This document shows, in pieces, positions 51,184 through 59,964 of a DNA stretch of 64,000 nt. The stretch's first letter is position 1. The number at the start of each line of letters is the position of its first letter. Location: assembly GCF_001667035.1 (NCBI RefSeq), contig NZ_LZIR01000085.1, positions 16,625-80,624 of the forward strand, given 5' to 3'. The position numbers were made by a program, and so were the translations under genes. The DNA is from Mycobacterium sp. 852002-51057_SCH5723018. Lineage in GTDB: Bacteria; Actinomycetota; Actinomycetes; Mycobacteriales; Mycobacteriaceae. A model generated the notes under the pieces. That model ran no database searches. It was not told the origin of the DNA and worked only from the letters and a program-made list of their open reading frames with translations.

Positions 51184-51332
51184 TGGCCGGCTTCGGCCAC
51201 GCCTGAAAGGTCAGGAGCGGCAAAGTGCGCGGCAACAACACGCACTCGCCGCGCAAAGACACGCGGCGGTGTTGTTGAACAGGGCGCTGAGGTGCACCCC
51301 GAGAATTTAGCACGTTCATTAGAGTTGTTCCG

Positions 51333-52082
51333 ATGAACGCAGCTGGGGGGCGTCAACGGGTCGCGGTGGTCACCGGCGCCAGTTCGGGGATCGGCGAGGC
51401 CACCGCGAAAACCCTTGCAACTCAAGGCTTTCACGTGGTCGCGGTGGCGCGGCGGGCCGACCGCATCAACGCGCTGGCAGACAAGATCGGCGGGACGGCC
51501 GTTGTGGCCGATGTCACAGACCCGCAAGCGGTCGAGGCGCTGGCGGGCAAACTGAGCCGGGTCGACGTGTTGGTCAACAACGCCGGCGGCGCCCGCGGAC
51601 TGGCGCCCGTCGCCGACGCCGACCTCGAGCACTGGCGATGGATGTGGGAGACCAACGTGCTGGGCACCCTGCGGGTCACCCGCGCGCTGCTGCCTAAGCT
51701 GATCGACTCCGGCGACGGCCTGATCGTCACGGTCACTTCGGTTGCGGCCCTTGAGGTTTACGACGGCGGCGCCGGCTACACGGCGGCCAAGCACGCCCAG
51801 GGGGCGCTGCACCGCACGCTGCGCGGCGAGCTGCTGGGAAAACCGGTGCGGCTCACCGAGATTGCGCCGGGAGCAGTCGAGACCGAGTTCTCACTGGTGC
51901 GCTTCGACGGCGACGAACAGCGGGCCGATGCCGTCTACACCGGCATCACCCCGTTGGTGGCGGCAGACGTCGCCGAGGTGATCGGCTTCGTGGCCTCGCG
52001 ACCGTCACACGTCGACCTGGACCTGATCGTGATGAAGCCCCGCGACCAGGCCAGCGCTTCGCGGTTTAACCGCCGGGGCTAG
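51333..52082 (+). CDS. Short-chain dehydrogenase/reductase, Rv0484c-like
   Basis: A 249-residue classical SDR. The cofactor motif VVTGASSGIGEATAK, the NNAGGARG strand, the catalytic Ser in VTVTSVAALEVYDG and YTAAK (Tyr-x3-Lys) are all present. The length matches the homologue. The substrate is unknown. Its last 17 bases overlap the convergent lprQ gene, and it is divergent from the ROK regulator gene. Confidence 0.9.
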   Translation: MNAAGGRQRVAVVTGASSGIGEATAKTLATQGFHVVAVARRADRINALADKIGGTAVVADVTDPQAVEALAGKLSRVDVLVNNAGGARGLAPVADADLEHWRWMWETNVLGTLRVTRALLPKLIDSGDGLIVTVTSVAALEVYDGGAGYTAAKHAQGALHRTLRGELLGKPVRLTEIAPGAVETEFSLVRFDGDEQRADAVYTGITPLVAADVAEVIGFVASRPSHVDLDLIVMKPRDQASASRFNRRG

Positions 52083-53394
52083 GCGCCGGGCTAGAAGGGC
52101 TGGAAGTGGTCGTCGTGGGCGTGCCCGACAAGGTCGGCGCGTTCGACGGGGTGACCGGTGCGGTGACCGGAATCTGGCTGGCCGGCGGGTGCGCCGTCGG
52201 GGGCGGCAGCGCCGACATGGCCACCCAGGTGTCCCAGTCCACGGCCCAGTCCCAGATGTCGCCGTCGGAGTAGGACAGCTGGATCGTACTTCCGGTCACC
52301 TCGACCGGGTCGCCGTAGATCGCGCTGCGGAAGTACTGCTCGGCGTCTCCGGTCGACAGGTTGATGCAGCCGTTGGTGACGTTGCTGTTGCCCTGCGCGC
52401 CGGAGCTGGCCGGGTTGGCGTGGATGAACTCGCCGTTGTTGGAAATCCGCACCGCCCAGCGTTCGTGGGCGTTGCTGTAGCCCGCGGCCGGGTTGGACAT
52501 GTAGAAGTCGGCGTACTTCTCGGTGACCACGTGGATGCCGTTGCGGGTGACGTTGCGCGCCTTGTCGGCCTCGCCGTAGCTGCACGGGAAGTCCATGATG
52601 ACCCCGGCGTCGGTGAGGACCTGGATGCGGTGCGAGGTGACCTCGGCCCTCACCAGCTGCCGCCGCCCGATCTGGATGTTCAACGAAATATCGTCGGCGC
52701 CGTACGCGCCGTCGCCGAACGGCCGTCCGTAGAGCTTGGCGTCGACGTTGACGGTGGTGCCCGCCGGGTAGTACTCGCGGGGACGCCAGTGCGCCCGGGC
52801 GCCCTGCCTTTCGTCGGGCAGCCAGGCCCAGCTGCCCTCGACGGGCGGGTTGGTAGTGACGGTGAGCGCCTTTTCGACGGAGGCCTTGTCGCTGATCGGT
52901 GCGTCGAACTGGATGATGACCGGCGCCGCAACCCCGACGGTCTGGCCGTCAGCCAACTGGAACGACCCACCGATCTTCTTGGTGGGCGTCACGGTGGTGA
53001 ACTTGCCGGCCACCGGAACCGCCTTGCCATCGTGGCCCACGGCCGAACCGCTCCACGTGTAGGTCGCGTCGTAGCCGAGCGGCTCGGTGGTGGTGTAGAC
53101 GGTGCGGTCGGAGTTGAACGACCCGGCGACGACTTTGCCCGACGCGTTCGTCAACGTCACCTTCTGGAACCAGCCATCACTCACCTGCACGCTGATCGGC
53201 GCGATGGGAACCACGTCGTTGGCGGCATCAGCCGGCTCGAACTTCAGACGCGGCGCCGGCGGCTCTTTCTTCTCGGCTTGCTTGGCCACAGTGCCAGCAC
53301 AGGCGGCCAATACGTTGGGAGCGAACACGCCGAGCCCGAGGGCCGCCAGGGCCGTGCGCCGGTTAATCGGCGGAGGGGGGCTGGATGTGCTCAC
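52066..53394 (-). CDS. lprQ: L,D-transpeptidase LprQ (LdtMt5-type lipoprotein)
   Basis: A 442-residue L,D-transpeptidase that forms 3-3 cross-links in peptidoglycan. The N-terminus has NRRTALAALGLG (Tat-like) followed by a lipobox ending NVLAAC, so it should be anchored outside the membrane. Two Ig-like domains come first, starting at about 60 and 150. The catalytic domain has HANPASSGAQGNSNVTNGC with the active Cys, then INLS. The C-terminus is a Pro/Thr/Ser-rich tail. GTG 53394 is the start. It lies downstream of murB, another cell-wall gene. Confidence 0.93.
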   Translation of the reverse strand: MSTSSPPPPINRRTALAALGLGVFAPNVLAACAGTVAKQAEKKEPPAPRLKFEPADAANDVVPIAPISVQVSDGWFQKVTLTNASGKVVAGSFNSDRTVYTTTEPLGYDATYTWSGSAVGHDGKAVPVAGKFTTVTPTKKIGGSFQLADGQTVGVAAPVIIQFDAPISDKASVEKALTVTTNPPVEGSWAWLPDERQGARAHWRPREYYPAGTTVNVDAKLYGRPFGDGAYGADDISLNIQIGRRQLVRAEVTSHRIQVLTDAGVIMDFPCSYGEADKARNVTRNGIHVVTEKYADFYMSNPAAGYSNAHERWAVRISNNGEFIHANPASSGAQGNSNVTNGCINLSTGDAEQYFRSAIYGDPVEVTGSTIQLSYSDGDIWDWAVDWDTWVAMSALPPPTAHPPASQIPVTAPVTPSNAPTLSGTPTTTTSSPSSPAPSPGG

Positions 53395-53475
53395 GACACA
53401 TAAAGATACCGGGAGAAAAGACCCCAACGGCGCCACGACAATTCGTCGTCGCGCACCAATTCGCGCAAACAACCG

Positions 53476-54594
53476 CTATAGCCTGCACCCCAGCAGGACC
53501 GGCTCGGGTCGCAGTGTGATACCAAACACATCACGGACTCCGTCACGCACGGTCCTGGCCAGCGCGATGACGTCGGCGGCGGTGGCGCGGCCGCGGTTGG
53601 TCAAAGCGAGCGCGTGCTTGGTAGACAGCCGGCAGGGCGCTTCGATACCGCCCCCATCCGGATCCGGATAGCCTTTGCCGAACCCCGCCCGCTCCACCAG
53701 CCAGCCGGCGGCCAGCTTGACCCCGTCCGGCGCCGGATAGTGCGGAACCGGTCCTTCCACACGACCGGCCAGCCGCTCGTAGACGTCGGGTGCGACGACC
53801 GGGTTGGTGAAGAACGAGCCCACGCTCCAGGTGTCATGGTCGGCCGCGTCGAGCACCATGCCCTTGCGTGCCCGCAGTCCCAGCACCGCCTGGCGGACGG
53901 TCTTCGGGTCGCCACGCTCGCCGCTGGCCGCATTCAGCGCGGCCGTCAGTTCGCCGTAGCGCATCGGCGCGCTGCGGCCCGACGCGTCCAGCTCGAACTC
54001 CACTTCCAGTACGACAGAAGGGGTTTCGGGTCCCGACCGCTTGAACACGCTGGTGCGGTAACCGAAGCCCAGCCCGTCGCCGGGAATCCACCGCACCTCG
54101 CCGCTGCGGCGATCGAGCACCCGCACCCGCGTGATGGTGTCGGACACTTCCGCGCCGTAAGCTCCCACGTTCTGGACCGGAGTGGCGCCGGCCGACCCCG
54201 GGATGCCGGACAGGCACTCCAGGCCGCCCAAACCGTGCTCGATGGACGTGACCACCACGTCGTCCCACACCGCGCCCGCCTCGGCGCGCACCAGGTTGCC
54301 GTCGACGGCGATGCGGTCGTTTGCCAGCCGCACGGCGGTCAGCTCGCTCAGGCTGTCGGCGATCACCAGGTTCGACCCGCCAGCAAACACCAACACCGGG
54401 CCGCGGTCGCCCCCGTCGGCCCCTTGGGTTTCGGAGTCCAGCCGACCAAATACCGCAACCACCTGCTCGGTGCTGGCGCACGTGATCAGACGTCGCGCCA
54501 CCGGACCGACCCGCAACGTCGTCAACGGCGCCAGCGGCACCGCCTCGGCAACGTACGCACCGGCAAAGAGCGAACCGGCACCGCTCGGTTTCAT
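53476..54594 (-). CDS. murB: UDP-N-acetylenolpyruvoylglucosamine reductase
   Basis: A 372-residue MurB, a FAD enzyme that reduces UDP-GlcNAc-enolpyruvate to UDP-MurNAc in peptidoglycan synthesis. The FAD-binding segments PLAPLTTLRVGPVARRL, VFAGGSNLVIAD and SGIPGSAGATPVQNVGAYG are intact. The catalytic Ser lies in DTWSVGSFFTNPVV. Only 26 bases separate its ATG from the divergent DUF2505 gene. The next gene, lprQ, is on the same strand. Confidence 0.95.
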   Translation of the reverse strand: MKPSGAGSLFAGAYVAEAVPLAPLTTLRVGPVARRLITCASTEQVVAVFGRLDSETQGADGGDRGPVLVFAGGSNLVIADSLSELTAVRLANDRIAVDGNLVRAEAGAVWDDVVVTSIEHGLGGLECLSGIPGSAGATPVQNVGAYGAEVSDTITRVRVLDRRSGEVRWIPGDGLGFGYRTSVFKRSGPETPSVVLEVEFELDASGRSAPMRYGELTAALNAASGERGDPKTVRQAVLGLRARKGMVLDAADHDTWSVGSFFTNPVVAPDVYERLAGRVEGPVPHYPAPDGVKLAAGWLVERAGFGKGYPDPDGGGIEAPCRLSTKHALALTNRGRATAADVIALARTVRDGVRDVFGITLRPEPVLLGCRL

Positions 54595-54620
54595 GGCCCG
54601 TAACGGTAGCCTGGCCAGCT

Positions 54621-55145
54621 ATGCCGCGTTCATTCGAGTTGTCGGCCGACTACGAGAACAGCGTCGAAGAGATTTATCGGGCTTTCCACGACGGGGAGTA
54701 CTGGGAGACCAGGCTGGCCGACATTCCCGTCGACGAAGCGCGGCTGGAATCGCTGCGGATCGGCGGCGAGTCCGGCGACGACGGCACCATCGAAGTGGTC
54801 ACGCTGCAGGTGGTGCGCAGCCACAACCTGCATGCCCTGGTCAAGCAGCTGCACCCGGGCGATTTCGGCGTCCGGCGCACGGAAACGTGGGGGCCCCTCA
54901 GCGACGGCGTCGCGACGGCCTCCATCGTGGGCTCGGTGGTGGGCGCGCCGGTGCATGTGTCCGGCACGGCCGAGCTGTCGCCGATCGGCGAGTCCGGCGG
55001 CGCCCGGCTCACCTTCCGGATCACCGTCAAGGTGCCTATCCCGCTCATCGGCGGCAAGGTGGAGGGGCTCATCGGCACCCACCTGGCCGAGCTGGTGAGC
55101 AGGGAGCAGCGATTGACCGCCGATTGGATCGCCCAGAACGCCTGA
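54621..55145 (+). CDS. DUF2505 family protein, Rv0481c-like
   Basis: A 174-residue soluble protein of the DUF2505 family (SRPBCC/START-like fold), with the same length I recall for Rv0481c. The N-terminus is RSFELSADYENSVEEIYRAF and the end has GTHLAELVSREQRLTADWI. A lipid- or hydrophobic-ligand-binding role is suggested by the fold. It is divergent from murB with very little space for promoters. Confidence 0.83.
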   Translation: MPRSFELSADYENSVEEIYRAFHDGEYWETRLADIPVDEARLESLRIGGESGDDGTIEVVTLQVVRSHNLHALVKQLHPGDFGVRRTETWGPLSDGVATASIVGSVVGAPVHVSGTAELSPIGESGGARLTFRITVKVPIPLIGGKVEGLIGTHLAELVSREQRLTADWIAQNA

Positions 55146-55146
55146 G

Positions 55147-55291
55147 CCGCCGCGCGCATCGTCACCACGCCTAGCCCGATTGCGCGCCTCCTCCTCACGC
55201 GGCTCCGCCGCGCGCATCGTCACCACGCCTAAGCCCGATCGCGCGCCTCCTCCTCACGCGGCTACGCCGCGCGCATCGTCACCACGCCTAA
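55147..55291. repeat. 58-59-bp direct repeat, about 2.5 copies
   Basis: The motif CGCGCATCGTCACCACGCCT recurs with its CATCGTCAC core at 55157, 55215 and 55274. Copies are separated by a shared segment containing GCGCGCCTCCTCCTCACGCG. The array lies between the DUF2505 gene and the nitrilase-type gene and ends 11 bases before the latter's ATG. It has no coding character. It is similar in style and period to the array at 38541 but unrelated in sequence. Confidence 0.85.
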
Positions 55292-55301
55292 GCTGGGCGC
55301 C

Positions 55302-56138
55302 ATGCGAATCGCGTTGGCGCAAATCCTCAGTGGCAGCGATCCCGCCGAGAATCTGCAACTGGTGCGCGAGTACGCCGGCCGCGCCGCCGACGCGGGCGCC
55401 AGGCTGGTCGTCTTCCCGGAGGCGACCATGTGCCGGTTCGGCGTCCCGCTGGCACCGATCGCCGAGCCTATCGACGGGCCCTGGGCCAACGGCGTGCGCC
55501 AGATCGCGACCGACTCCGGCATCACCGTGATCGCCGGCATGTTCACCCCCGCCGGCGACGGGCGGGTGACCAACACGCTGATCGCCGCCGGGCCGGACGG
55601 CCTCCCCGACGCCCACTACGACAAGATCCACCTCTATGACGCGTTCGGCTTCACCGAGTCGCGCACCGTCGCCCCTGGTCACGAGCCGGTGGTGATCACG
55701 GTCGACGACCTTCGGGTGGGGCTGAGCATTTGCTACGACATTCGCTTTCCCGCGCTCTACACCGAGCTGGCCCAACGCGGCGCCCAGCTGATCGTCGTTG
55801 GCGCGTCCTGGGGTTCGGGTCCGGGCAAACTCGAGCAGTGGACGCTGCTGGCCCGGGCCCGGGCGCTGGACTCGACGAGCTACGTCGCCGCGGCCGGGCA
55901 GGCCGACCCCGGTGACACCCTGACCGGCCCCGGATCCGGCTCGGGAGCGCCCACCGGGGTGGGCGGCAGCCTGGTGGTCTCGCCGCTCGGCGAGGTGGTC
56001 GCGTCGGCCGGTGACCGACCGCAACTCGTCGTCGCCGACATCGACGTGGACAGGGTGTCCCAGGCCCGCGAGAGGATCGCGGTGCTGCGTAACCGCTCAG
56101 ACTTTGCTCAGGTGGATAGGGCAGAATCTTTCGGGTGA
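55302..56138 (+). CDS. Carbon-nitrogen hydrolase (nitrilase superfamily), Rv0480c-like
   Basis: A 278-residue nitrilase-superfamily amidase. The catalytic triad is visible: Glu in LVVFPEATMCRFG, Lys in HYDKIHLYDAFGF and Cys in GLSICYDIRFP. The arrangement matches the Nit1/Nit2 subgroup, which repairs deaminated glutathione or hydrolyses omega-amides. The mycobacterial substrate is not established. It overlaps the next gene by GTGA. Confidence 0.9.
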   Translation: MRIALAQILSGSDPAENLQLVREYAGRAADAGARLVVFPEATMCRFGVPLAPIAEPIDGPWANGVRQIATDSGITVIAGMFTPAGDGRVTNTLIAAGPDGLPDAHYDKIHLYDAFGFTESRTVAPGHEPVVITVDDLRVGLSICYDIRFPALYTELAQRGAQLIVVGASWGSGPGKLEQWTLLARARALDSTSYVAAAGQADPGDTLTGPGSGSGAPTGVGGSLVVSPLGEVVASAGDRPQLVVADIDVDRVSQARERIAVLRNRSDFAQVDRAESFG

Positions 56139-57190
56139 CGAACCCACAGGGCCCCCAGGGACCACCGAACGAGGGCCCGTCGACGTGGGCCCGTCCCGGC
56201 AGCCAAGGTCCCTTCGGCCAGCCGCCTACCGAGCGGCCGACCGAGCGCATCAACACCGGCGGCCCCGCCCATACCCCGCAGCCGCCGCCGACCGTGGCGT
56301 CTCCAAAGCATCAGCAGACCGAGCAGCTGAGCGCGCCCCACGCCGGTGCCCAGCGGCCCGGCTACGCGCCCCCATCTACCCCACCCCCGGGCGCGACGGA
56401 ACGGCTGGCCGCCGCTCCCAACGAAGAAGCGCCGCCGGCGAAAAGAAAACGACGCTTCCTTCGCGATCCGCTGTCGATCCTGCTGATCTGCATCATCGTG
56501 TTCGCGCTCGTCATCGCCGGGCTGATCGGGGCCGAGCTGTACACCCGCCATGTGGCCGACACCAAGGTCGCTCAGGCGGTGGCCTGTGAGGTCAAGGACC
56601 AGGCGACCGCGTCGTTCGGCGTGGCGCCGCTGATGCTGTGGCAGCAACTGACCAAGCACTACACCAACATCTCGGTGCAGACGGCCGGCAACAACATTCG
56701 CGACGCCAAGGGCATGAAGCTCTCGCTCAACATCAGGGACGTCCGGCTCCAGTCGTCGGCCAACTCGAAGGGCACCATCGGCTCACTGGACGCCACCATC
56801 GCCTGGACGACTGACGGCATCAAGCAGTCGGTGCAAAACGCGATCCCGGTTCTGGGGCCCTTCGTCACCAACAGCGTGACCACCCATCCGGCGGACGGCA
56901 CCATCGAACTGAAGGGCATGCTGGACAACATCACGGCCAAGCCGGTGGTGTCCGGCAACGGGCTGGAGCTGCAGATCGTCAGCTTCAACGCGCTCGGCTT
57001 CACTATGCCCAAGGAGTCGGTGCAGTCGACACTGAACGACTTCACGGCGAATTTCACCAAGAACTATCCGTTGGGCATCCACGCCGACAGCGTGCAGGTC
57101 ACCGATACCGGTGTGACCAGCCACTTTTCGACGCAGAACGCCACCATTCCCAACGACAAGAGCAACGATCCCTGCTTCGCCAACCTCTGA
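56135..57190 (+). CDS. Membrane-anchored DUF2993/LmeA-like protein, Rv0479c-like
   Basis: A 351-residue protein. The first 100 residues are Pro-rich and disordered. One transmembrane helix follows at about 110-135 (DPLSILLICIIVFALVIAGL). An extracytoplasmic domain of about 215 residues completes it, with SLNIRDVRLQ and DGTIELKGMLDNI, typical of the DUF2993 (LmeA) fold. LmeA in mycobacteria acts in lipomannan maturation. It may bind lipids or glycolipids outside the membrane. GTG 56135 overlaps the nitrilase gene stop. Confidence 0.83.
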   Translation: MTNPQGPQGPPNEGPSTWARPGSQGPFGQPPTERPTERINTGGPAHTPQPPPTVASPKHQQTEQLSAPHAGAQRPGYAPPSTPPPGATERLAAAPNEEAPPAKRKRRFLRDPLSILLICIIVFALVIAGLIGAELYTRHVADTKVAQAVACEVKDQATASFGVAPLMLWQQLTKHYTNISVQTAGNNIRDAKGMKLSLNIRDVRLQSSANSKGTIGSLDATIAWTTDGIKQSVQNAIPVLGPFVTNSVTTHPADGTIELKGMLDNITAKPVVSGNGLELQIVSFNALGFTMPKESVQSTLNDFTANFTKNYPLGIHADSVQVTDTGVTSHFSTQNATIPNDKSNDPCFANL

Positions 57191-57212
57191 CGGACGGCGA
57201 CCCTAGCCGGTC

Positions 57213-57899
57213 CTAGCGATCCCGGCTGAGCCCGTCGAGCACCGCCCGGGTGCCCGACAGGCCGAGCCGGGTGGCACCGGCGTCCACCATCGCGATCGCG
57301 TCGGTGGCGGTGCGGATGCCGCCGCTGGCCTTGACTCCCAGCCGCCCGCCGACGGTCTCGGCCATCAGGGCGACCGCGCGCGCCGACGCCCCGCCGGCGG
57401 GATGAAACCCGGTGGAGGTCTTGACGAAGGCGGCGCCGGCATCTTCGGCGGCGCGGCACACGTCGGCCAGCGTGCGAGGGCCCGCCCGGCCCAGCAGCAC
57501 CGCCGACTCGACGATCACTTTGAGCACGGCGGCGCCCGCGCCGGCCCGCACCGCCTCGATGTCCGCTCGCACGGCGTCGACGTCACCCTCCAGCGCGGCG
57601 CCGACGTCGATGACCATGTCGATCTCGCCGGCCCCCGCTGCAACGGCCTGTGCGGCCTCCTGCGCTTTGACAGCCGACACGTGCTTGCCCGAGGGGAAGC
57701 CAGCCACGGCCGCCACCCGCAGTCCGCCGCCGGCCGCCACCGCGACCGGCACCATCGACGGCGAGACGCACGCCGCGTAGACGCCCAATTCGCGGGCCTC
57801 GGCGACCAGCGCGGCCACGTCGGCGCCGGTGGCCTCGGGCTTGAGCAGGGTGTGGTCGACCAGCGCCGCCAACTGCGCCCGGGTGAGTCTGCTCGCCAC
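57213..57899 (-). CDS. deoC: Deoxyribose-phosphate aldolase
   Basis: A 228-residue DeoC, which splits deoxyribose-5-phosphate into glyceraldehyde-3-phosphate and acetaldehyde during nucleoside breakdown. The Schiff-base Lys is in FVKTSTGFHPAGG and the proton-relay Lys in LGVKASGGIRT. The opening LVDHTLLKPEAT is typical. GTG 57899 overlaps the stop of the upstream secreted-protein gene by 1 base (TAGTG). A longer frame upstream is that gene in another frame. Confidence 0.95.
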   Translation of the reverse strand: MASRLTRAQLAALVDHTLLKPEATGADVAALVAEARELGVYAACVSPSMVPVAVAAGGGLRVAAVAGFPSGKHVSAVKAQEAAQAVAAGAGEIDMVIDVGAALEGDVDAVRADIEAVRAGAGAAVLKVIVESAVLLGRAGPRTLADVCRAAEDAGAAFVKTSTGFHPAGGASARAVALMAETVGGRLGVKASGGIRTATDAIAMVDAGATRLGLSGTRAVLDGLSRDR

Positions 57900-58354
57900 T
57901 AAAACGCTTCCTCCGGGCCGCCCGGATTGCATCCGGACGCGAACATTTCGGCATCGTCGACGACGGGGCGCCACGGCTCGAGGTTCCAGCTGGACTTGCC
58001 CGGCTGCGCCAGTTCGGCGAACTGCCAGTGGCACACGAACTGCGCCCGCATCCCCGGGGTGTCGGCCGCCGGCGCCAGCGCGAGCACCTCGGCCCAGGCC
58101 TCGTCGGCGGAGGCCTCAGGGGCCCTGTCCACCCCCGCTCCGGGATGCCTGGCGGCCATCCGCGCGGACGGCGTCGGGAAAACCCGCAGGCTGCTCAGGC
58201 CGTTCCACTGGGTCCACTCGACGTGATCGACGAAGGGCGGGAGGTACCACGGGCCGGACGGACTGGCCGCGCCGGCCCCCGGATCGGCAACAGCGGCAGG
58301 CGGCCCCAGGAGTGCGACGAGCACCGCGGCCGGGGCGGCCAGCAGGGGCTTCAT
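57899..58354 (-). CDS. Secreted DUF2599-like protein, Rv0477-like
   Basis: A 151-residue exported protein. The signal peptide is MKPLLAAPAAVLVALLG with an AVADP cleavage region. The mature part contains WYLPPFVDHVEWTQWNGLSS and two cysteines (FVCHW and ASGCN) that may form a disulfide. This matches what I recall of DUF2599 proteins. ATG 58354 is chosen for the signal peptide. Function unknown. Confidence 0.8.
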   Translation of the reverse strand: MKPLLAAPAAVLVALLGPPAAVADPGAGAASPSGPWYLPPFVDHVEWTQWNGLSSLRVFPTPSARMAARHPGAGVDRAPEASADEAWAEVLALAPAADTPGMRAQFVCHWQFAELAQPGKSSWNLEPWRPVVDDAEMFASGCNPGGPEEAF

Positions 58355-58358
58355 CCCG

Positions 58359-58646
58359 TTAGCGCGACTTCCCTTGGATCTCAAGCAGTTTCGGCCGCAC
58401 GTCGACCAGGTACACGCCGGCGGCGCAGGCCGCGATCGCCATGCCCAGCACACCGAAAACGAAGCTCAGGATGGAGGTCAGCGCGACGGCCCCGCCGAGG
58501 ATTACCAGCCACACCGGCTTGGTCAGCTTCTCCGCGGCGGTATAGGCGTCGGGTCGCTGCAGCGCGGCGTGCACGAACGCGTACACCGCCGTCACCAGGA
58601 CGGCGACCTGCAAGACCAGCATCACGGTACCCACGAGGTGGTTCAC
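58359..58646 (-). CDS. DUF2516-like small membrane protein, Rv0476-like
   Basis: A protein of about 95 residues with three hydrophobic segments: GTVMLVLQVAVLVTAVYAFV, VWLVILGGAVALTSILSFVF and MAIAACAAGVYLVDV. The conserved AAEKLTKPVW lies between the first two. The start is uncertain: GTG 58646 (VNHLVGTVML) or ATG 58622, which gives the 87 residues I recall for Rv0476. It is 4 bases upstream of the DUF2599-like gene, so they are co-transcribed. Confidence 0.78.
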   Translation of the reverse strand: MNHLVGTVMLVLQVAVLVTAVYAFVHAALQRPDAYTAAEKLTKPVWLVILGGAVALTSILSFVFGVLGMAIAACAAGVYLVDVRPKLLEIQGKSR

Positions 58647-58684
58647 GCCATAAGAGTATGCGGGCACCGTCCAAAACGTCGACT

Positions 58685-58708
58685 CCGAGTCGCCCCAAGG
58701 CGACTCGG
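58685..58708 (-). terminator. Hairpin terminator after hbhA
   Basis: A perfect 10-bp stem (CCGAGTCGCC with GGCGACTCGG) with a 4-base loop lies 25 bases downstream of the hbhA stop. Read on the minus strand, a short GTTTTG run follows. It should end the hbhA transcript and separate it from the DUF2516 gene. Confidence 0.75.
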
Positions 58709-58733
58709 GATCGAGTCAGTCGTCGGTCCCGAA

Positions 58734-59327
58734 CTACTTCTGGGTGACCTTCTTGGCCGACGCCTTCTTGGCCGGGGCCTTCTTGGCCGGAGCCTTCTTG
58801 GCGGGGGCCTTCTTGGCCGGCGCCTTCTTGGGCGCTTCGGCCTTCTTGGGCAGGTCGATGCCGACCAGCTTGGCCGCGCGCTCACCGACCGCGCGGGTCT
58901 GCGATGCGACGGTGCCCAGCGCCTCCTGGGTCAGCTCCACGGCCTGGTCCACGTAGCCCTCGGCGCGCGCCGACGCGTCCTCGAAGGGGCGCTGGCTGCG
59001 CAGCCGCTCCAGGGCGGCCTCGCCGCGCTCCACCAGCTCGTTGTACCGGCTGGTCGCGGCCTCCAGGTAGCCCTCGGCCGCCCGGCGCAGCTCCTCGGAG
59101 CTGAAGCGCCCACGCAGCTCGGTGAACTGCTCAGGCAGGTCCTCCTGCAGCTTGGTCAGCCGAGCGCGGCTCTCCTCGACGCGGCTGCGGGTGTCGGTGC
59201 GGGTCTCTTCGGCGCGCTCACGCAGGTTGGCGACCAGGTCGTTGACGGTGGCCAGGGCCAGGTCGGCCGCGCCCAGCGCCGCCAGCAACGGCGCGCGCAG
59301 GTCGTCGATGTTTGAGTTGTCAGCCAT
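58734..59327 (-). CDS. hbhA: Heparin-binding haemagglutinin HbhA
   Basis: A 197-residue surface adhesin and lipid-associated protein. A short N-terminal segment (LLAALGAADLALATVNDLV) is followed by a long coiled coil at about residues 35-150. The Lys-rich C-terminal domain of tandem KKAPAKKAPAKK units binds heparan sulfate on host cells and is methylated in M. tuberculosis. The lysine repeats come from a 15-bp tandem repeat on DNA, so copy number may vary between strains. ATG 59327 follows GAAAGGAAA. Confidence 0.95.
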   Translation of the reverse strand: MADNSNIDDLRAPLLAALGAADLALATVNDLVANLRERAEETRTDTRSRVEESRARLTKLQEDLPEQFTELRGRFSSEELRRAAEGYLEAATSRYNELVERGEAALERLRSQRPFEDASARAEGYVDQAVELTQEALGTVASQTRAVGERAAKLVGIDLPKKAEAPKKAPAKKAPAKKAPAKKAPAKKASAKKVTQK

Positions 59328-59503
59328 GGTGTTTCCTTTCATGTTTCTTTCTTATCGGTGTTACTAACTGTTTGCTGTCGAAGTGGGGCAAGCGCGGCTC
59401 CTAAGGGAGTGGGTCGGCGATGTCGAGTTCGCATCGCGGCCGAGCGGCCAAGCGGGCTTCAAGCCCTTGCCTTTGGGTAACCACCTGGCCCGCCGTCTAT
59501 GCG

Positions 59504-59914
59504 TCACTCGGGTTCGGTCGGACACTCCTCATCGATGGATTCGTTTTGTTCGGTGAACGAGGCGTAGATGTCGAGCAGGATCTGCTTCTGACGCTCGGTG
59601 ATCGCCGTATCGGTGACGATGGCGTCGCGAACCTGGCTCTTGTCGCTGGGCTCGAGGATCCCGGCCCGCACGTAGAGCACCTCGGCCGAAACCCGCAGCG
59701 CCTTGGCGATCTGGTTCAGGACGTCGGCGGACGGCTTGCGCAATCCGCGCTCCACCTGGCTCAGATAGGGGTTGCTGACGCCGGACCGTTCGGCGAGCTG
59801 CCGCACCGACACCTGCGCGTTCTCACGCAGGTCGCGGATGAAGCTGCCGATGTCGGAGGCCATGTCCGAGGCCGCCGTGGACACCTTGGCGGAGAGCTTC
59901 TCCTCCGGCGGCAT
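59504..59914 (-). CDS. XRE-family transcriptional regulator, Rv0474-like
   Basis: A 136-residue regulator. The HTH reads VRQLAERSGVSNPYLSQVER followed by GLRKPSADVLNQIAKALRV. A short acidic C-terminus follows. ATG 59914 is used, with GGAG-like sequence before it. It lies upstream of hbhA on the same strand, and a 26-bp palindrome lies 51-76 bases before its start, which is likely its own operator. The regulon is not known from sequence. Confidence 0.88.
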   Translation of the reverse strand: MPPEEKLSAKVSTAASDMASDIGSFIRDLRENAQVSVRQLAERSGVSNPYLSQVERGLRKPSADVLNQIAKALRVSAEVLYVRAGILEPSDKSQVRDAIVTDTAITERQKQILLDIYASFTEQNESIDEECPTEPE

Positions 59915-59964
59915 TGCGTACTCCTGGTTCCGACGATCGGTTTTGACGGGCACCAGACTAAAGG

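Noticed and set aside
50047..51336. A 429-codon plus-strand frame opposite the ROK regulator gene
   Set aside because: It is an antisense shadow; the minus strand holds a complete ROK protein with HTH.
58760..58830. Tandem repeat in the 3' part of hbhA considered as an independent repeat element
   Set aside because: It encodes the known Lys/Ala/Pro repeats of the HbhA heparin-binding domain and is explained by the gene.
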